DNA of 64,000 bases, taken from NCBI RefSeq assembly GCF_000745215.1, contig NZ_JQNK01000009.1, positions 372,001-436,000 on the forward strand, in the 5' to 3' direction. The position numbers and the translations under genes were made by a program. Of the stretch, positions 48,703-58,475 are shown in pieces. The stretch comes from Methylosinus sp. PW1. Lineage in GTDB: Bacteria > Pseudomonadota > Alphaproteobacteria > Rhizobiales > Beijerinckiaceae. The first letter of the stretch is position 1. Every line of letters starts with the position of its first letter. The notes beneath the pieces are model-generated. The model made no database searches and was not told where the DNA came from. It saw only the letters and a list, made by a program, of their open reading frames with translations.

Positions 48703-49202
48703 TGCGTTGCAGCCTTGCTCTCGAGTTGCTTCTTCATCGTGGTGTTGCCGAGCCATTCGCCGCGCAGCTCGCGCATGTTGCGCTGATGGGCGACATAGCC
48801 GCGCGCGGCGAAGAAATCGCGCGCCGCGTCGGAAGCGTCGACGCTGATCTCGCGCGTTCCACGCGCGGCGGCGAGCTTTTCCATGGCGTCGGCGAGCGCC
48901 GAGCCGACGCCGCGCCGCGCCGCGCGCGGATGCACATAGAGCATGTCGAAGAGACTATTGTCGCGCAGCGCGGCGAAGCCGGCGAGCTCGCCGTCGAGCG
49001 AGGCGACAATGGTCAGCGCGCCAGCGAGCTTCTTCGCAAAAGCCTCTTCGTCATCGGCGGCGGCGGCCCAGGCGGCGAGCTGATCCTCGCCGTAATCTTC
49101 GGCGGCGAGCGTCTCTATGCTCGCGCGAAACAATTGCGCGAGGCGCGGCGCATCGTTCGGCAGAAAGGGACGAAGCCCGGGAGTGGAAGCGGCGCGCGCC
49201 AT
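48699..49202 (-). CDS. GNAT family N-acetyltransferase
   Basis: A 167-residue acetyltransferase. The acetyl-CoA-binding motif A is MLYVHPRAARRGVGSALADA (R-x2-G-x-G/A type), preceded by GELAGFAALRDNSLFD and followed by SVDASDAARDFFAARGYVAH. The substrate is unknown. The ATG at 49202 gives the standard GNAT start (PFLPNDAPRLAQLFRASI). It overlaps cimA by four bases and starts three bases before the stop of the small membrane gene. Confidence 0.9.
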   Translation of the reverse strand: MARAASTPGLRPFLPNDAPRLAQLFRASIETLAAEDYGEDQLAAWAAAADDEEAFAKKLAGALTIVASLDGELAGFAALRDNSLFDMLYVHPRAARRGVGSALADAMEKLAAARGTREISVDASDAARDFFAARGYVAHQRNMRELRGEWLGNTTMKKQLESKAATQ

Positions 49203-49204
49203 GG

Positions 49205-49339
49205 CTAGATCAGCTCGAAAGCCGCGAGCACATGCCATGCGGCGATGGCTGCGAGCGCGAGGATGATGAGCTTGAACACGAGATAGGACGCCCAATGCCC
49301 CGGAAAGGGCAGAAATCTGCGCCAGTCGTTCTTAAGCAT
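49205..49339 (-). CDS. Small 44-residue membrane protein
   Basis: MLKNDWRRFLPFPGHWASYL followed by one long hydrophobic helix (VFKLIILALAAIAAWHVLAA) and FELI. A GGAG sequence lies nine bases before the ATG. It ends two bases before the GNAT start, so it probably belongs to the same transcript. No family recognised; the N-terminal WRRFLPFPGHW block suggests a conserved small inner-membrane protein. Confidence 0.65.
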   Translation of the reverse strand: MLKNDWRRFLPFPGHWASYLVFKLIILALAAIAAWHVLAAFELI

Positions 49340-49372
49340 GGGCGTGGTCTCCTCTCGCGATCTCCGCGCGCG

Positions 49373-49523
49373 TCTCCTTCTCCCACTTGTGGGAGAAGGT
49401 GGCCCTCGCGTCAGCGAGGGTCGGATGAGGGTCCGTGACGCGTTTCGATGATTCCATGCGCAGCGAGCCCTCATCCGACCCGACTTCGTCGGGCCACCTT
49501 CTCCCCCAGAGCGGGAGAAGGAG
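49373..49523. repeat. Palindromic intergenic repeat, copy 4
   Basis: CTCCTTCTCCCACTTGTGGGAGAAGG, then CCCTCGCGTCAGCGAGGG, GATGAGGG ... CCCTCATC, CCCGACTTCGTCGGG and a final CTTCTCCC/GGGAGAAG pair. The modules and order are close to copy 1 at 857-990. It separates cysS from the small membrane gene, both on the minus strand. Confidence 0.85.
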
Positions 49524-49567
49524 TCGCGCGTCTTGCTTGTTGGATAATGTTCGGGCGCAGTGAAGCT

Positions 49568-51001
49568 TCATCGCTTCACCTCCCATGTCGTCGTGCCGTC
49601 CTTATTGTCCTTCAGCGCGACGCCCATGGCCGCGAGCTCGTCGCGTATGCGGTCTGACTCGGCCCAGTTCTTGGCAGCGCGGGCGGCAAGGCGCGCGTCG
49701 ATCAATTGGAGTTGCACGATACTGAGTTGTTGGTCGCTGCGCGCAACTAGATCGATCCCCAGAAACTTACCACAGGCCACCAATTCACCGGCGGCGTTCG
49801 AAGCCTCTTCGTCAGAAACCGGCGAAGGATAAGGCCCTCCGGGTTCTACACCGACCAACGGCGAAACACGGTTCGCGCGAGCCGCGTAGCTTGACATCAA
49901 ACTAAAAGCCAAGTGCGCGTTTAAGTCCTCGCATAAAGCGTTCACAAACTCTACTGGCGCCCGCTGCTCGACGTAATCAGCCCGTCGGACAGTGTTCCTC
50001 CAGCGGTTTAAGGTCGCCTCCGCCTCCTCGAGCGCCTTCACGGTAAAATCGATCGGCTGGCGATAATGCGTGCGCAGCATGGCGAGGCGCAGCACCTCGC
50101 CCGGCCATTTCCGCCCGCCGAAATTCTCGGTGTGCAGCAGCTCGTTGATCGTCACGAAATTCCCCAGGCTCTTGGACATTTTCTCGCCCTCGACCTGCAG
50201 GAATCCATTGTGCATCCAGTAATTCGCCATCGTCTCATGGCCGAAGGCGCAGCGCGTCTGGGCGATCTCGTTCTCGTGATGCGGGAAGACGAGATCGATG
50301 CCGCCGCCGTGAATGTCGAAGACCTCGCCCAAATGTTTCCACGACATTGCCGAGCATTCGAGATGCCAGCCGGGCCGACCGCGTCCCCAGGGAGACTCCC
50401 AGCCGGGCTCGCTCTCCTTCGACGGCTTCCACAGCACGAAATCCATGTCGCCGCGCTTATAGGGCGCGACATCGACGCGGGCGCCGGCGATCATCTCGTC
50501 GAGCGGGCGACGCGACAAGCGGCCATACTCCGGCATGGACGGCACATCGAACAGCACATGGCCGTCCGCCGCATAGGCGTGGCCGGCGGCGATCATCTTC
50601 TCGATGAGGGCGATCATCTCGGCGATATGTTCTGTCGCGCGCGGCTGCACGCTGGGCTCGAGGCAGCCGAGCGCCTTCACATCCTCCTGGAAGATTTTAT
50701 TGGTGCCCTCGGTCAGCTCGCGGATGGCGATTCCGCGCTCGGCGGCGCGCGCGTTGATCTTGTCGTCGACGTCGGTGATGTTGCGGACGTAGGTGACATG
50801 ATCGGCGCCATAGAGATGGCGCAGCAGGCGAAACAGCACGTCGAAGACGATGATCGGCCGCGCATTGCCGATATGGGCGTAGTCATAGACGGTGGGGCCG
50901 CAGACATACATGCGCACATTCGCCGGATCGAGAGGACGAAACTCCTCCTTGGCGCGCGTCAGCGTATTGTAGAGCTTCAGAACGGGAGCGTCGGACGACA
51001 T
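49568..51001 (-). CDS. cysS: Cysteinyl-tRNA synthetase
   Basis: Class I synthetase charging tRNA-Cys. The zinc Cys in [18 protein letters not shown], the HIGH-like element [23 protein letters not shown] and KMSKSLGN are all present. It has a normal length of 477 and the usual end [20 protein letters not shown]. The stretch from about 49690 to 50010, covering the DALR anticodon region, uses codons unlike the rest of the gene (see findings). The start is ATG at 51001; the frame is open far upstream but that part is antisense to hom and glpX. Confidence 0.95.
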   Translation of the reverse strand: MSSDAPVLKLYNTLTRAKEEFRPLDPANVRMYVCGPTVYDYAHIGNARPIIVFDVLFRLLRHLYGADHVTYVRNITDVDDKINARAAERGIAIRELTEGTNKIFQEDVKALGCLEPSVQPRATEHIAEMIALIEKMIAAGHAYAADGHVLFDVPSMPEYGRLSRRPLDEMIAGARVDVAPYKRGDMDFVLWKPSKESEPGWESPWGRGRPGWHLECSAMSWKHLGEVFDIHGGGIDLVFPHHENEIAQTRCAFGHETMANYWMHNGFLQVEGEKMSKSLGNFVTINELLHTENFGGRKWPGEVLRLAMLRTHYRQPIDFTVKALEEAEATLNRWRNTVRRADYVEQRAPVEFVNALCEDLNAHLAFSLMSSYAARANRVSPLVGVEPGGPYPSPVSDEEASNAAGELVACGKFLGIDLVARSDQQLSIVQLQLIDARLAARAAKNWAESDRIRDELAAMGVALKDNKDGTTTWEVKR

Positions 51002-51295
51002 GAATTTCCCCTCGGCCTGCCGGCCCGGGGCGTCATTGCGTGTCATGAAGAGAGACGTGACGGCTCCGGCCAGCGATTGGGCTAGCTGATAATGATCCGA
51101 CAATGGATGCAGGAGTGGAGCGTGCTCGTCATGGGCGCTAACATGCGCGCTCCCCGGCCGTCCGTCAAGTCGCAGACCGCGCCCTTCGCCGGAGCGCATG
51201 AGGCTTTCCTTGATCCCTTCGCCGGAATAAGTCACAACAACGCGCGCTGCGGCCCTGCGTCGCGGCGCGGGCTTCTTTTTCCGGAACAGGGTCAA

Positions 51296-52615
51296 ATGGC
51301 GGAAATCTTGCGCGTCGGCGTCGCGGGCTTGGGCACGGTGGGCGCATCGGTCGTGCGGCTGCTGCAGAGGCAGGCGCAGGCGCTGGCGGCGCGCACGGGG
51401 CGCGAGATCGTCGTCACGGCGGTTTCCGCCCGCGACAAGGGCAAGGACCGCGGCGTCGATCTCGCCGGCGCGACCTTCTATGACGATCCGATCGCCCTCG
51501 CCGCCGCGGACGGCATAGATCTTTTCGTCGAGCTGATCGGCGGGTCCGAAGGGCCAGCGCGCGTCAGCGTCGAGACCGCGCTCGCCAAAGGCAAATCCGT
51601 CGTCACCGCCAATAAGGCGCTGCTCTCCGCCCATGGCTCGGCGCTGGCCGAGCTGGCCGAGAGCCGCCATGTCGCGCTCGCCTTCGAGGCTTCGGTGGCC
51701 GGCGGCATTCCCATCGTCAAGACGCTGCGCGAAGGCCTCGCCGGCAATTCGATCGAGCGCGTCTATGGCATTCTCAACGGCACCTGCAATTATATCCTCT
51801 CGCGCATGGAGGCGGAGCGCCTCTCCTTCGAGGAATGTCTGAAGGAGGCGCAGCGCTTGGGCTATGCCGAGGCGGACCCGACCTTCGACATTGGCGGTTT
51901 CGACACGGCGCATAAGCTGTCGATTCTCGCCTCGCTCGCCTTCGGCGCGAAGATCGCGCCCGAGGCGGTGGAGATAGAGGGCATAGAGCGCGTCACCCTC
52001 GCCGATATAGACGCGGCCGGCGAGCTCGGATTCCGCATCAAGCTGCTCGGCGTCGCCCAGCGCACGGCGCAAGGCATAGAGCAGCGCGTGCACCCCACAA
52101 TGGTGCGCAAGACCACCGCCATCGCGCAGGTGATGGGCGTCACCAACGCCGTCACCATCGACGCCGACGCTGTGCATGAGCTGACTTTGGTCGGCCCCGG
52201 CGCCGGCGGCGACGCCACCGCCTCCGCCGTCGTCGCCGATATCGCCGACATCGCCAAGGGCGTGCGCTCCGCGCCCTTCGGCCTGCCGAGCGCTTCGCTG
52301 CGCAAGCTCGAGCGCGCTCCGGCGGCGCTGCATGAGGGCGGCTATTACATTCGCCTCGCCGTGCCGGATGTGCCCGGCGCCTTCGCCGCCATCGCCACCG
52401 CAATGGCGGAGCGCAAAATCTCGCTCGAGAGCATCATGCAGCATGGCGCGCGCGCGGCGCGGCGCAGCGGCGCGGCTCAGGACGGCGCCCAAGTCGGGGT
52501 GATTCTCATCACCCATGCGACGACCGAGCGCCTGGTGCGCGAGGCGCTCGACGCCATCTACGCCGACGGCGTCATCGCCGAGCCGGCGCAGGTCATCCGC
52601 ATCGAGCGCGAATAG
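51296..52615 (+). CDS. hom: Homoserine dehydrogenase
   Basis: NAD(P)-dependent reduction of aspartate semialdehyde to homoserine for threonine, methionine and isoleucine. The Rossmann motif is [30 protein letters not shown] and [32 protein letters not shown] carry the substrate site (catalytic Lys/Asp). A C-terminal ACT domain ([20 protein letters not shown]) suggests threonine feedback. 439 residues, normal. The ATG at 51296 is used; frame extension to 51092 has no similarity. It is followed by glpX 21 bases later. Confidence 0.96.
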   Translation: MAEILRVGVAGLGTVGASVVRLLQRQAQALAARTGREIVVTAVSARDKGKDRGVDLAGATFYDDPIALAAADGIDLFVELIGGSEGPARVSVETALAKGKSVVTANKALLSAHGSALAELAESRHVALAFEASVAGGIPIVKTLREGLAGNSIERVYGILNGTCNYILSRMEAERLSFEECLKEAQRLGYAEADPTFDIGGFDTAHKLSILASLAFGAKIAPEAVEIEGIERVTLADIDAAGELGFRIKLLGVAQRTAQGIEQRVHPTMVRKTTAIAQVMGVTNAVTIDADAVHELTLVGPGAGGDATASAVVADIADIAKGVRSAPFGLPSASLRKLERAPAALHEGGYYIRLAVPDVPGAFAAIATAMAERKISLESIMQHGARAARRSGAAQDGAQVGVILITHATTERLVREALDAIYADGVIAEPAQVIRIERE

Positions 52616-52636
52616 CGCATCGCCGGAGAAAAACGC

Positions 52637-53632
52637 ATGGCGCGCCCCGCATCGGCCGCAGAAAAATCCCTCGATCGCAATCTGACCCTCGAGCTCGCCC
52701 GCGTCACCGAGCGGGCGGCGGTAGCGGCGGCGCGCTGGCGCGGGCGCGGCGATGAGATGGCCGCCGATCAAGCCGCCGTCGACGCCATGCGCAGCGAATT
52801 GGGCCGGCTGGCGATTCGCGGCCGCGTCGTCATCGGCGAGGGCGAGCGCGATTCCGCGCCCATGCTGTTCATCGGCGAGGAAGTGGGCGCCGGCGGCGGC
52901 CCGCGCGTCGATCTCGCCGTGGCGCCGCTCGAGGGCTCTACGCTCTGCGCCAAGGATATGGCGGGCGCGATCTCCATCGTCGCCATCGCCGCGGCCGGCT
53001 CGCTGCTCTATGCGCCGGATGTCTATATGGACAAGATCGCCATCGGCCCCGGCTATCCGCCGGGCGTCGTCGATCTCGACAATGAGCCCGGCGCCAATAT
53101 CGCCGCTTTGGCCGCCGCCAAGGGCGTCGCGGCGCAAGATGTCACCATCTGCATATTGGACCGGCCCCGCCATGCCGAGCTGATCGCGCGCTGCCGCGCG
53201 GCGGGCGCATGCGTGCGGCTCATCAGCGACGGCGATGTGGCGGGCATCATCTTCACCGCCCAGCCGGCGGAGACCGGCGTCGATATGTATCTCGGCGCCG
53301 GCGGCGCGCCGGAGGGCGTGCTGGCGGCCGGCGTGCTGCGCTGCGTCGGCGGCCAGATGCAGGGCCGCCTCGTGCTCGACAGCCCGGCCAAGACGGCGCG
53401 CGCGGCGGAAATGGGCGTGCGCGATCCGCGCAAGAAATATGAGCTGGAGGAGCTTGCCTCCGGAGATGTGGTGGTCTGCGCGACCGGCGTCACCGACGGG
53501 CCGCTGCTGTTCGGCGTCGTCTTCGGCAAGGATGCGATCGAGACGGAGACGCTCGTCTATCGCTCCTCCACCGGCACGGTGCGGCGCATCAGCGCCCAGC
53601 ATCGCGTGAGCGGGAAATTCGAGCTAGACTAA
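52637..53632 (+). CDS. glpX: Class II fructose-1,6-bisphosphatase
   Basis: Gluconeogenic and Calvin-cycle phosphatase of the GlpX type. Signature segments: ALEVVTERA-like [59 protein letters not shown] (metal- and substrate-binding), and [18 protein letters not shown]. At 331 residues it matches the family. It lies 21 bases after hom on the same strand and probably shares its transcript. In alphaproteobacteria the hom-glpX pair is common, often followed by recJ, which is absent here and replaced by a restriction-type gene. Confidence 0.95.
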   Translation: MARPASAAEKSLDRNLTLELARVTERAAVAAARWRGRGDEMAADQAAVDAMRSELGRLAIRGRVVIGEGERDSAPMLFIGEEVGAGGGPRVDLAVAPLEGSTLCAKDMAGAISIVAIAAAGSLLYAPDVYMDKIAIGPGYPPGVVDLDNEPGANIAALAAAKGVAAQDVTICILDRPRHAELIARCRAAGACVRLISDGDVAGIIFTAQPAETGVDMYLGAGGAPEGVLAAGVLRCVGGQMQGRLVLDSPAKTARAAEMGVRDPRKKYELEELASGDVVVCATGVTDGPLLFGVVFGKDAIETETLVYRSSTGTVRRISAQHRVSGKFELD

Positions 53633-53673
53633 AAATCCTTCGCCCGCGACGCTTTCTTTTCCAGTCCGAGGAA

Positions 53674-56600
53674 TTGACGATTTCCGCGCCCATCTCCGAT
53701 CGCACCGGCGAGCTTCTGCGCCACCTCGCCGCGAGGCCGGGCCACGATGAAGTGAAGGCCGATTTCCGCGAGCTTCTCGTCGAGGAGTTCGGCGTCGAGC
53801 GCAGCGCGCTCGAATTCGAGCGGCGCGTCCCCGAGGTGCGCGGACGCCTGGACGCCCTCATCGGCCGCACCGTCTTCGAGGCGAAATCGGACCTCGCGCG
53901 CGAGTGGCCGGATGTGGAACGGCGCATGCCGGACTATCTCGCCGACCGCGAGCGCGAGGAAAGGCAGAAATTCGTCGGCCTCGCCTCCGACGGCCAGAAA
54001 TGGGCGGCCTTCGAGCTGGCCGAAGGGGCGCTGACCCTCATCAAGGAAACGCTCCTCGACTTGGAGCGGCCCGAGGCCTTTCTCGCCTGGCTCGATGGCG
54101 TCGTCGCGCTGAAAAGCTCCCTGCCGCCGGACCCCATCACCATCCGCGCGGAGCTCGGCCAGGACTCGCTGGCCTTCCGCCGCGCCCATGCCGAGCTGGC
54201 GGCGCTCTGGACCGCGCTGGAGAGCGACCCCGCCGTCGCCCTCAAGCGGCAATTATGGGCGGAGCTGCTCAAGCTCGTCTATGGCCGCGAGGCCGAGAAC
54301 GAGGCGCTGTTCTTCCAGCACAGCTTTCTCGTCATCGTCGCCAAATCGATCGCGCTCGCCGTGCTGGGGCTGCGCGAGGACGATCCCGCCCGGCTGCTCT
54401 CGGGCGAGGCCTTCGGCGCCGCCGGCATTCAAGGCGCGGTGGAGAGCGATTTCTTCGACTGGGTGGTCGCCGATGCGCGCGGACAGGCGCTTGTGCGCCG
54501 CATCATGGCGCATGTCCGGCGCTTCCGCCTGCATGAGGTCGAGAGCGACGTCCTCAAAATCCTCTATGAATCGCTCATCGACCGCGACGAGCGCCACGGC
54601 CTCGGCGAATATTACACGCCCGACTGGCTCGCCGCCAAGGTCGTCAAGACGGCGGTCGACCGCCCCCTCGAGCAGCGCGTGCTCGATCCCGCCTGCGGCT
54701 CGGGGACCTTCCTCTTTCATGCGATTCGGCTGTTTCTGGCCGAGGCGGAGGACGCCGGCCTCGATCCGGCGCGGCGCGCCTTCGAGGTGTCGCAGCATAT
54801 CGCCGGGACCGACATTCACCCGGTCGCCGTCATCATCGCCCGCGTGACCTATCTTCTCGCTTTGGCCCCGGCGCTGGCGGTGCGGGCAGGGGCGATCTCC
54901 GTTCCCGTCTATCTCGGCGATGCGATGCAATTGTCGATCAGCCAGCTGATGGCGGGCAAGGAGCTGACCATTCGCGTGCCGCCGCCGCCGGCCGGCCAGG
55001 GCCGCAGCGGCGAGATCGACGCCAATGGCCGCGAGCAATTGGATTTTCCCGACACGTTCTGCCGCGATCCGGCGCTGTTCGACAAAGCGATCGAGCGCAT
55101 GCGCACCGGCTCCGAGCAGAACATGACGCGCGCGCAGATCGAGAAGGCGCTCTATCGCATCTCCGAGCAGCATTACCGCGCCGATGTGACGCGCGAGCAG
55201 GAACTGGCCATCGCCGACCTCGGCAAGACCTATGTGACCTTCGACCGCCTGCGCCGCGAGGGGCGCGACTCGGTCTGGGCCTATGTGGCGCGCAATCTCT
55301 CGCGCCCGCTCGCCTATTCGGCCGGGGGCGGCTGGGCGCATGTCGTCGTCGGCAATCCGCCCTGGGTCGCCTATCGGCATATGAGCGTCGATCTGCAGAA
55401 GCGGTTCAAGGAGCTGGCCAAAGGCGAGCGGGTGCATGTCGGCGGCAAGTTCGGCACGCAGAACGATCTCTGCGCGCTGTTCACCGTGCGCGCCGCCTCG
55501 CTCTATCTGCACGCGGCTGGACGCATCGCCTTCGTCCTGCCGATGGCCGTGCTGTCGCGCGGACAATTCGAGCCGCTGCGCAAAGGCTCTTTCGATCCCG
55601 CCTGCATCCAATGGGACGCCGCCTGGGTGATGAACGACGATGTGCAGCCGCTGTTTCCCGTGCCCTCCTGCGTGCTGTTCGGACGCCGCCGCGCGACATC
55701 GAGGCCCGTGCCGGAGGAGGTTCGCGTCTACTCCGGCGCGCTGCCGATGCGCGACGCGCCGGAGGAGCTGGTCGATCGGCTGATCGGCGAGGGAAGGTTT
55801 TCGGTCGTCGAGAAAGCGCCGCGGCCTGCGGAGGGAAGCTTTTCGGGCGGCTCGGCCTATCGCTCATCCTTTCGGCAGGGCGCTACGCTCGTGCCGCGAA
55901 TGCTCTGATTCGTCGAACGAAAGGCCATGGGGCGCTTGGGCGCCGACACGGCAGCCCCTGTGGTGACGAGCCGCAGATCAGGCTTAGAGAAAAAGCCCTG
56001 GAAGGATTTGCCAGGCGTCGAGAACAAGGTCGAGGCGGAGTTTCTTCGTCCCGTGCTGCTCGGAGAAAGCATTCTCCCCTACCGGATATGGCGGCCATTC
56101 GAGGCCGTTGTGCCGGTCGACGCCGAGGCTGTGGTTCTCGACGCCGAGGCCGCCCTGAACCGTGGCTACGACGGTCTGAACGGATGGATGCGAAAAGCCG
56201 AAAAGCTCTGGAATGCGAACGCCGAATCCGAAAGCATGACGCTGGTGGGCCGCTGGAACTACCACAACGAGTTAGGTGCGCAATTTCCTATCCCAAAACT
56301 TCGCGTCGTCTACGCCAAAGCGGGATCATTGCTCGCGGCTTCCGTGGTGCGAGACGCAAATTTCGTCATCGACCACATGCTCTACTGGTCCGCGCCGGCA
56401 TCGGAAGCCGAAGCCCGCTATCTCTGCGCCATCATCAACTCTGAGACGACCCGCGCCCGCGCAGAAGCGTGGCAGGCGCGCGGCCAATGGGGCGCGCGGC
56501 ATTTCGACAAGGTGATCTTCAACCTTCCCATTCCCCGCTTCGATGCGAAAGACGCCACCCACGCCGCTCTCGCCAAGGCGGCGGCGAAGGCGGAAAAGCT

Positions 56601-56730
56601 GGCGGCGGGATTGGTTCTGCCAGAGGGCGTCAAATTCCAGCGCGCGCGCCGGCTGGTGCGGGAAGCGCTGGCCGATGCGGGCGTCGCGCAGGAGATCGAC
56701 GCGCTCGTCGCCCATCTGCTCGACTCATAG
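53674..56730 (+). pseudogene. Type IIG-like fused restriction-methylation gene, interrupted by one TGA
   Basis: A gene of about 1018 codons with a single in-frame TGA at 55906-55908. The reading frame continues without shift: residues before it end TLVPRML and those after begin FVERKAMG, as if one codon (likely TGC, TGT or TGG) had mutated. The N-terminal part has a PD-(D/E)XK nuclease motif (D60, E69-A-K71). The adenine methyltransferase has motif I LDPACGSGTFL near residue 340 and motif IV NPPW near 560; the helical connector contains GEYYTPDWLA. The part after the stop (LGESILPYRIWRPF; GRWNYHNELGAQFPIPKLRV) is the target-recognition region. The start is TTG at 53674. Upstream lies glpX. 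Confidence 0.85.
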
Positions 56731-56745
56731 GCTCGGGAGCTTTTC

Positions 56746-57162
56746 TTGTCCGTGAAATTTGTTCTGGCGCCCGTCTTCGCTCTCGTCGCTCTCGCTCTGG
56801 GGCTGCTCGTCGCTCTCGCGCGGTCGCGCATTCGCGCGCTGCGGGGCAAAGTGGTGAGGCCGGCCGATATTGCGCTCAATCGGGGCTGGCCGGACCAGAT
56901 CGCCCAGCTCGCCAATTCCTACGCCAGCCAATTCGAGCTGCCCGTGCTGTTCTATGCGCTGGTCGCGCTGACGCTGGTCACGGAAAAGGCCGATCTTTTA
57001 TTCGTCGCGCTGGAATGGGCCTTTGTCGTGACGCGTTACGCGCACGCCGCAATTCACATCACCAGCAATCATGTGCAGCGGCGATTTTTCGTTTTCACGG
57101 CGGGATTCGCGCTGCTCGCCCTCATGTGGGCGATCTTCGCCGCGCGGATCGTCTTTTCCTGA
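56746..57162 (+). CDS. MAPEG family membrane protein
   Basis: A 138-residue protein with four membrane helices (VLAPVFALVALALGLLVALA, ELPVLFYALVALTLVT, LLFVALEWAFVVTRYAHAAI, FFVFTAGFALLALMWAIFAA). The family signature is NSYASQFELPVLFYAL plus RYAHAAIHITSNHVQRR. MAPEG proteins act on lipid mediators or use glutathione in eukaryotes; the bacterial role is unclear. Start is TTG at 56746 with GGGAGC before it, or GTG at 56752. Its last ten codons (IFAARIVFS and stop) are duplicated at 59105-59135 at the other edge of the recombinase element. Confidence 0.88.
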   Translation: MSVKFVLAPVFALVALALGLLVALARSRIRALRGKVVRPADIALNRGWPDQIAQLANSYASQFELPVLFYALVALTLVTEKADLLFVALEWAFVVTRYAHAAIHITSNHVQRRFFVFTAGFALLALMWAIFAARIVFS

Positions 57163-57178
57163 CGATCCGCGGCCGCGA
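57131..57178 (+). repeat. Left direct repeat (candidate attL)
   Basis: Starts CGATCTTCGCCGCGCGGATCG and ends in a GACGATCCGC arm; it covers the last codons and stop of the MAPEG gene. It contains a perfect ten-base inverted repeat, GCGGATCGTC at 57144-57153 and GACGATCCGC at 57161-57170, with a T-rich loop. Differences from the right copy are at 57152, 57159, 57171 and 57174. Confidence 0.8.
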
Positions 57179-57206
57179 GCTCGAGGCCCAATGACATTCG
57201 CCGGCC

Positions 57207-57309
57207 GCATTATTCATGTTCGGCGGAACATGAATAATGCCTCGTCGCTATCGATTAGCGCGCTTTCCGATCGAACGGAATCGTTCGATCGATCAGAACC
57301 ACGCGGTTC
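57207..57309. repeat. Row of four perfect hairpins
   Basis: Four successive inverted repeats without mismatches: 57207-57221 with 57226-57240 (15-base arms, GCATTATTCATGTTC, loop GGCG); 57246-57250 with 57256-57260 (CGCTA, loop TCGAT); 57268-57277 with 57282-57291 (CGATCGAACG, loop GAAT); 57296-57300 with 57305-57309 (GAACC, loop ACGC). They fill the space between the left direct repeat and the recombinase gene's 3' end. Confidence 0.8.
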
Positions 57310-57333
57310 GGCGTCGGAGACGCGTCGCTCAGG

Positions 57334-57366
57334 ATCTTTCCGCGTTTCGATGAAACATGGAAAGAT
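57334..57366 (-). repeat. Nested hairpin at the recombinase 3' end
   Basis: Outer arms ATCTTTCC (57334-57341) and GGAAAGAT (57359-57366) enclose inner arms GTTTC and GAAAC with loop GAT. It begins five bases beyond the recombinase stop and may end its transcript, although no T-run follows. Confidence 0.6.
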
Positions 57367-57370
57367 TCTT

Positions 57371-57943
57371 CTAGCCCCGGCCGGCGGGAAAGGCGTTGCG
57401 CAGGCTCCGCTGGAGGGTGCGAACGGACACGCCCAGTTCCTCCGCCACCTCCTGTACCTGCGTCTTCTCCTGCCGTATGGCTTCGAAAGCCTCAGCGATC
57501 TGACCGGGGCTGAGCGATTTCGGCCGCCCGAGCGTGCAGCCGCGCGCCCGCGCGGCGGAGAGCCCCGCCCGCGTTCTTTCGCTGATGAGGGAACGCTCGA
57601 ACTCGGCCAGCGCCGCCATCATATGGAACATCAGCCGGCCGCCCGATGAGGTCGTGTTGATATTCTCGGTCAGAGACTGAAAATTGATCCCTCTCTTTCC
57701 GAGCTTATCCATCAACGCGACGAGACCTGGCAAAGACCGGCCGAGCCGATCCAGGCGCCAGACGACCAAAGTGTCGCCGGACTTCAAATTCTGCATCGCT
57801 TTCTCCAGTCCGGCGCGACTGAAATCAAGTCCTGATCGTCCATGATCCGTAAAAATTTCATCACATCCTACCTTTTCTAAGGCTTTGAGCTGCAGATCGA
57901 GTTTTTGCTCGTCTGTTGATACTCGCGCATAGCCGACGATCAT
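57371..57943 (-). CDS. Small serine recombinase (resolvase/invertase type)
   Basis: A 190-residue site-specific recombinase. The catalytic domain starts MIVGYARVSTDEQKLDLQL with the nucleophile Ser in RVSTDEQ; the arginine cluster is in LVVWRLDRLGRSLPGL and FERSLISERTRAGLSAARARG; the C-terminal helix-turn-helix is VQEVAEELGVSVRTLQRSL. The length is that of resolvases and invertases, not large integrases. I use the ATG at 57943, the conserved start. Codons and GC (TTT, AAA, ATT) differ from the host. It lies within the repeat-bounded element. Confidence 0.93.
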   Translation of the reverse strand: MIVGYARVSTDEQKLDLQLKALEKVGCDEIFTDHGRSGLDFSRAGLEKAMQNLKSGDTLVVWRLDRLGRSLPGLVALMDKLGKRGINFQSLTENINTTSSGGRLMFHMMAALAEFERSLISERTRAGLSAARARGCTLGRPKSLSPGQIAEAFEAIRQEKTQVQEVAEELGVSVRTLQRSLRNAFPAGRG

Positions 57944-58172
57944 TATTCGTTCTCGTGTCTCGATGCCAAAACGGCGCTGCCACGTCGTAAAGAATCGGTT
58001 TTTGTCTACCAAACCATCTCATTACGAGACAGAAAGGCTTGACAAAATCGGTCCTTTCTTGCCTGCGCCTTGAAATATGCGCTCGGTTAAAATAATCCTG
58101 TAATTACAATGCTAACATGCGCACGATGTCACAGGATTTTTACGCGCTAGTTATGGTCACAAAGGACCGTTT
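57944..58172. other. AT-rich region upstream of the recombinase, possible recombination site
   Basis: 229 bases of clearly lower GC between the divergent recombinase and membrane-protein genes. Resolvases often have their crossover (res) site here. I see a TTGACA at 58039-58044 and TTGAAA at 58070-58075 without well-placed -10 boxes, and imperfect CGAGAC/GTCTCG pairs, but no proven site. Confidence 0.4.
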
Positions 58173-58475
58173 ATGCCGCGAAATCGGGAGTTCGACGCTG
58201 CAGCCCTGCACCGACGCGGGGATGAAAAAATGTCTTCATTCCCTTCGAGCTTCGGTGGCGACGGGCTTGCAGTCCCGGACGAGCGCGCGGCCCACCGCGA
58301 CCTCGAGGCCAGGGATATCCGCGTGTCGGACACTGTCACCGGAATGATGATCGCCGCAGTCTCCGGCGCGGTCGTCGGCTTTCTGACGGCCGGAGGGGTT
58401 GCTTGCGCGGCTCTGGTCTTCGTGTCGGCGATTGTCGGCGCCTATGCGGGCTGGCAGGCGCGAGGCGGCGAATGA
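58173..58475 (+). CDS. Small membrane protein coupled to a Fis-type gene
   Basis: A 100-residue protein: a hydrophilic N-terminal half with DERAAHRDLEARDIRVSD and two adjacent hydrophobic helices (VTGMMIAAVSGAVVGFLTAGG and VACAALVFVSAIVGAYAGW). AAAGGA lies six bases before the ATG at 58173; an inner ATG at 58230 is an alternative. The stop overlaps the next start as ATGA, which supports both genes being real. No family recognised. It is cargo of the repeat-bounded element. Confidence 0.65.
   Translation: MPRNREFDAAALHRRGDEKMSSFPSSFGGDGLAVPDERAAHRDLEARDIRVSDTVTGMMIAAVSGAVVGFLTAGGVACAALVFVSAIVGAYAGWQARGGE

Noticed and set aside
51002-53602. N-terminal extension of the cysS frame
   Set aside because: This open stretch is antisense to hom and glpX. 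The CysRS start at 51001 agrees with the family.
55906-55908. Selenocysteine at the in-frame TGA
   Set aside because: The next bases form only a five-base stem (TTCGT/ACGAA, loop CGA), not the longer SECIS hairpin bacteria need, and no Cys or Sec is known to be essential there. A nonsense change is simpler.
57371-57943. The recombinase as part of a Tn3-type transposon
   Set aside because: No transposase gene and no terminal inverted repeats of Tn3 type are nearby; the boundaries are direct repeats instead.
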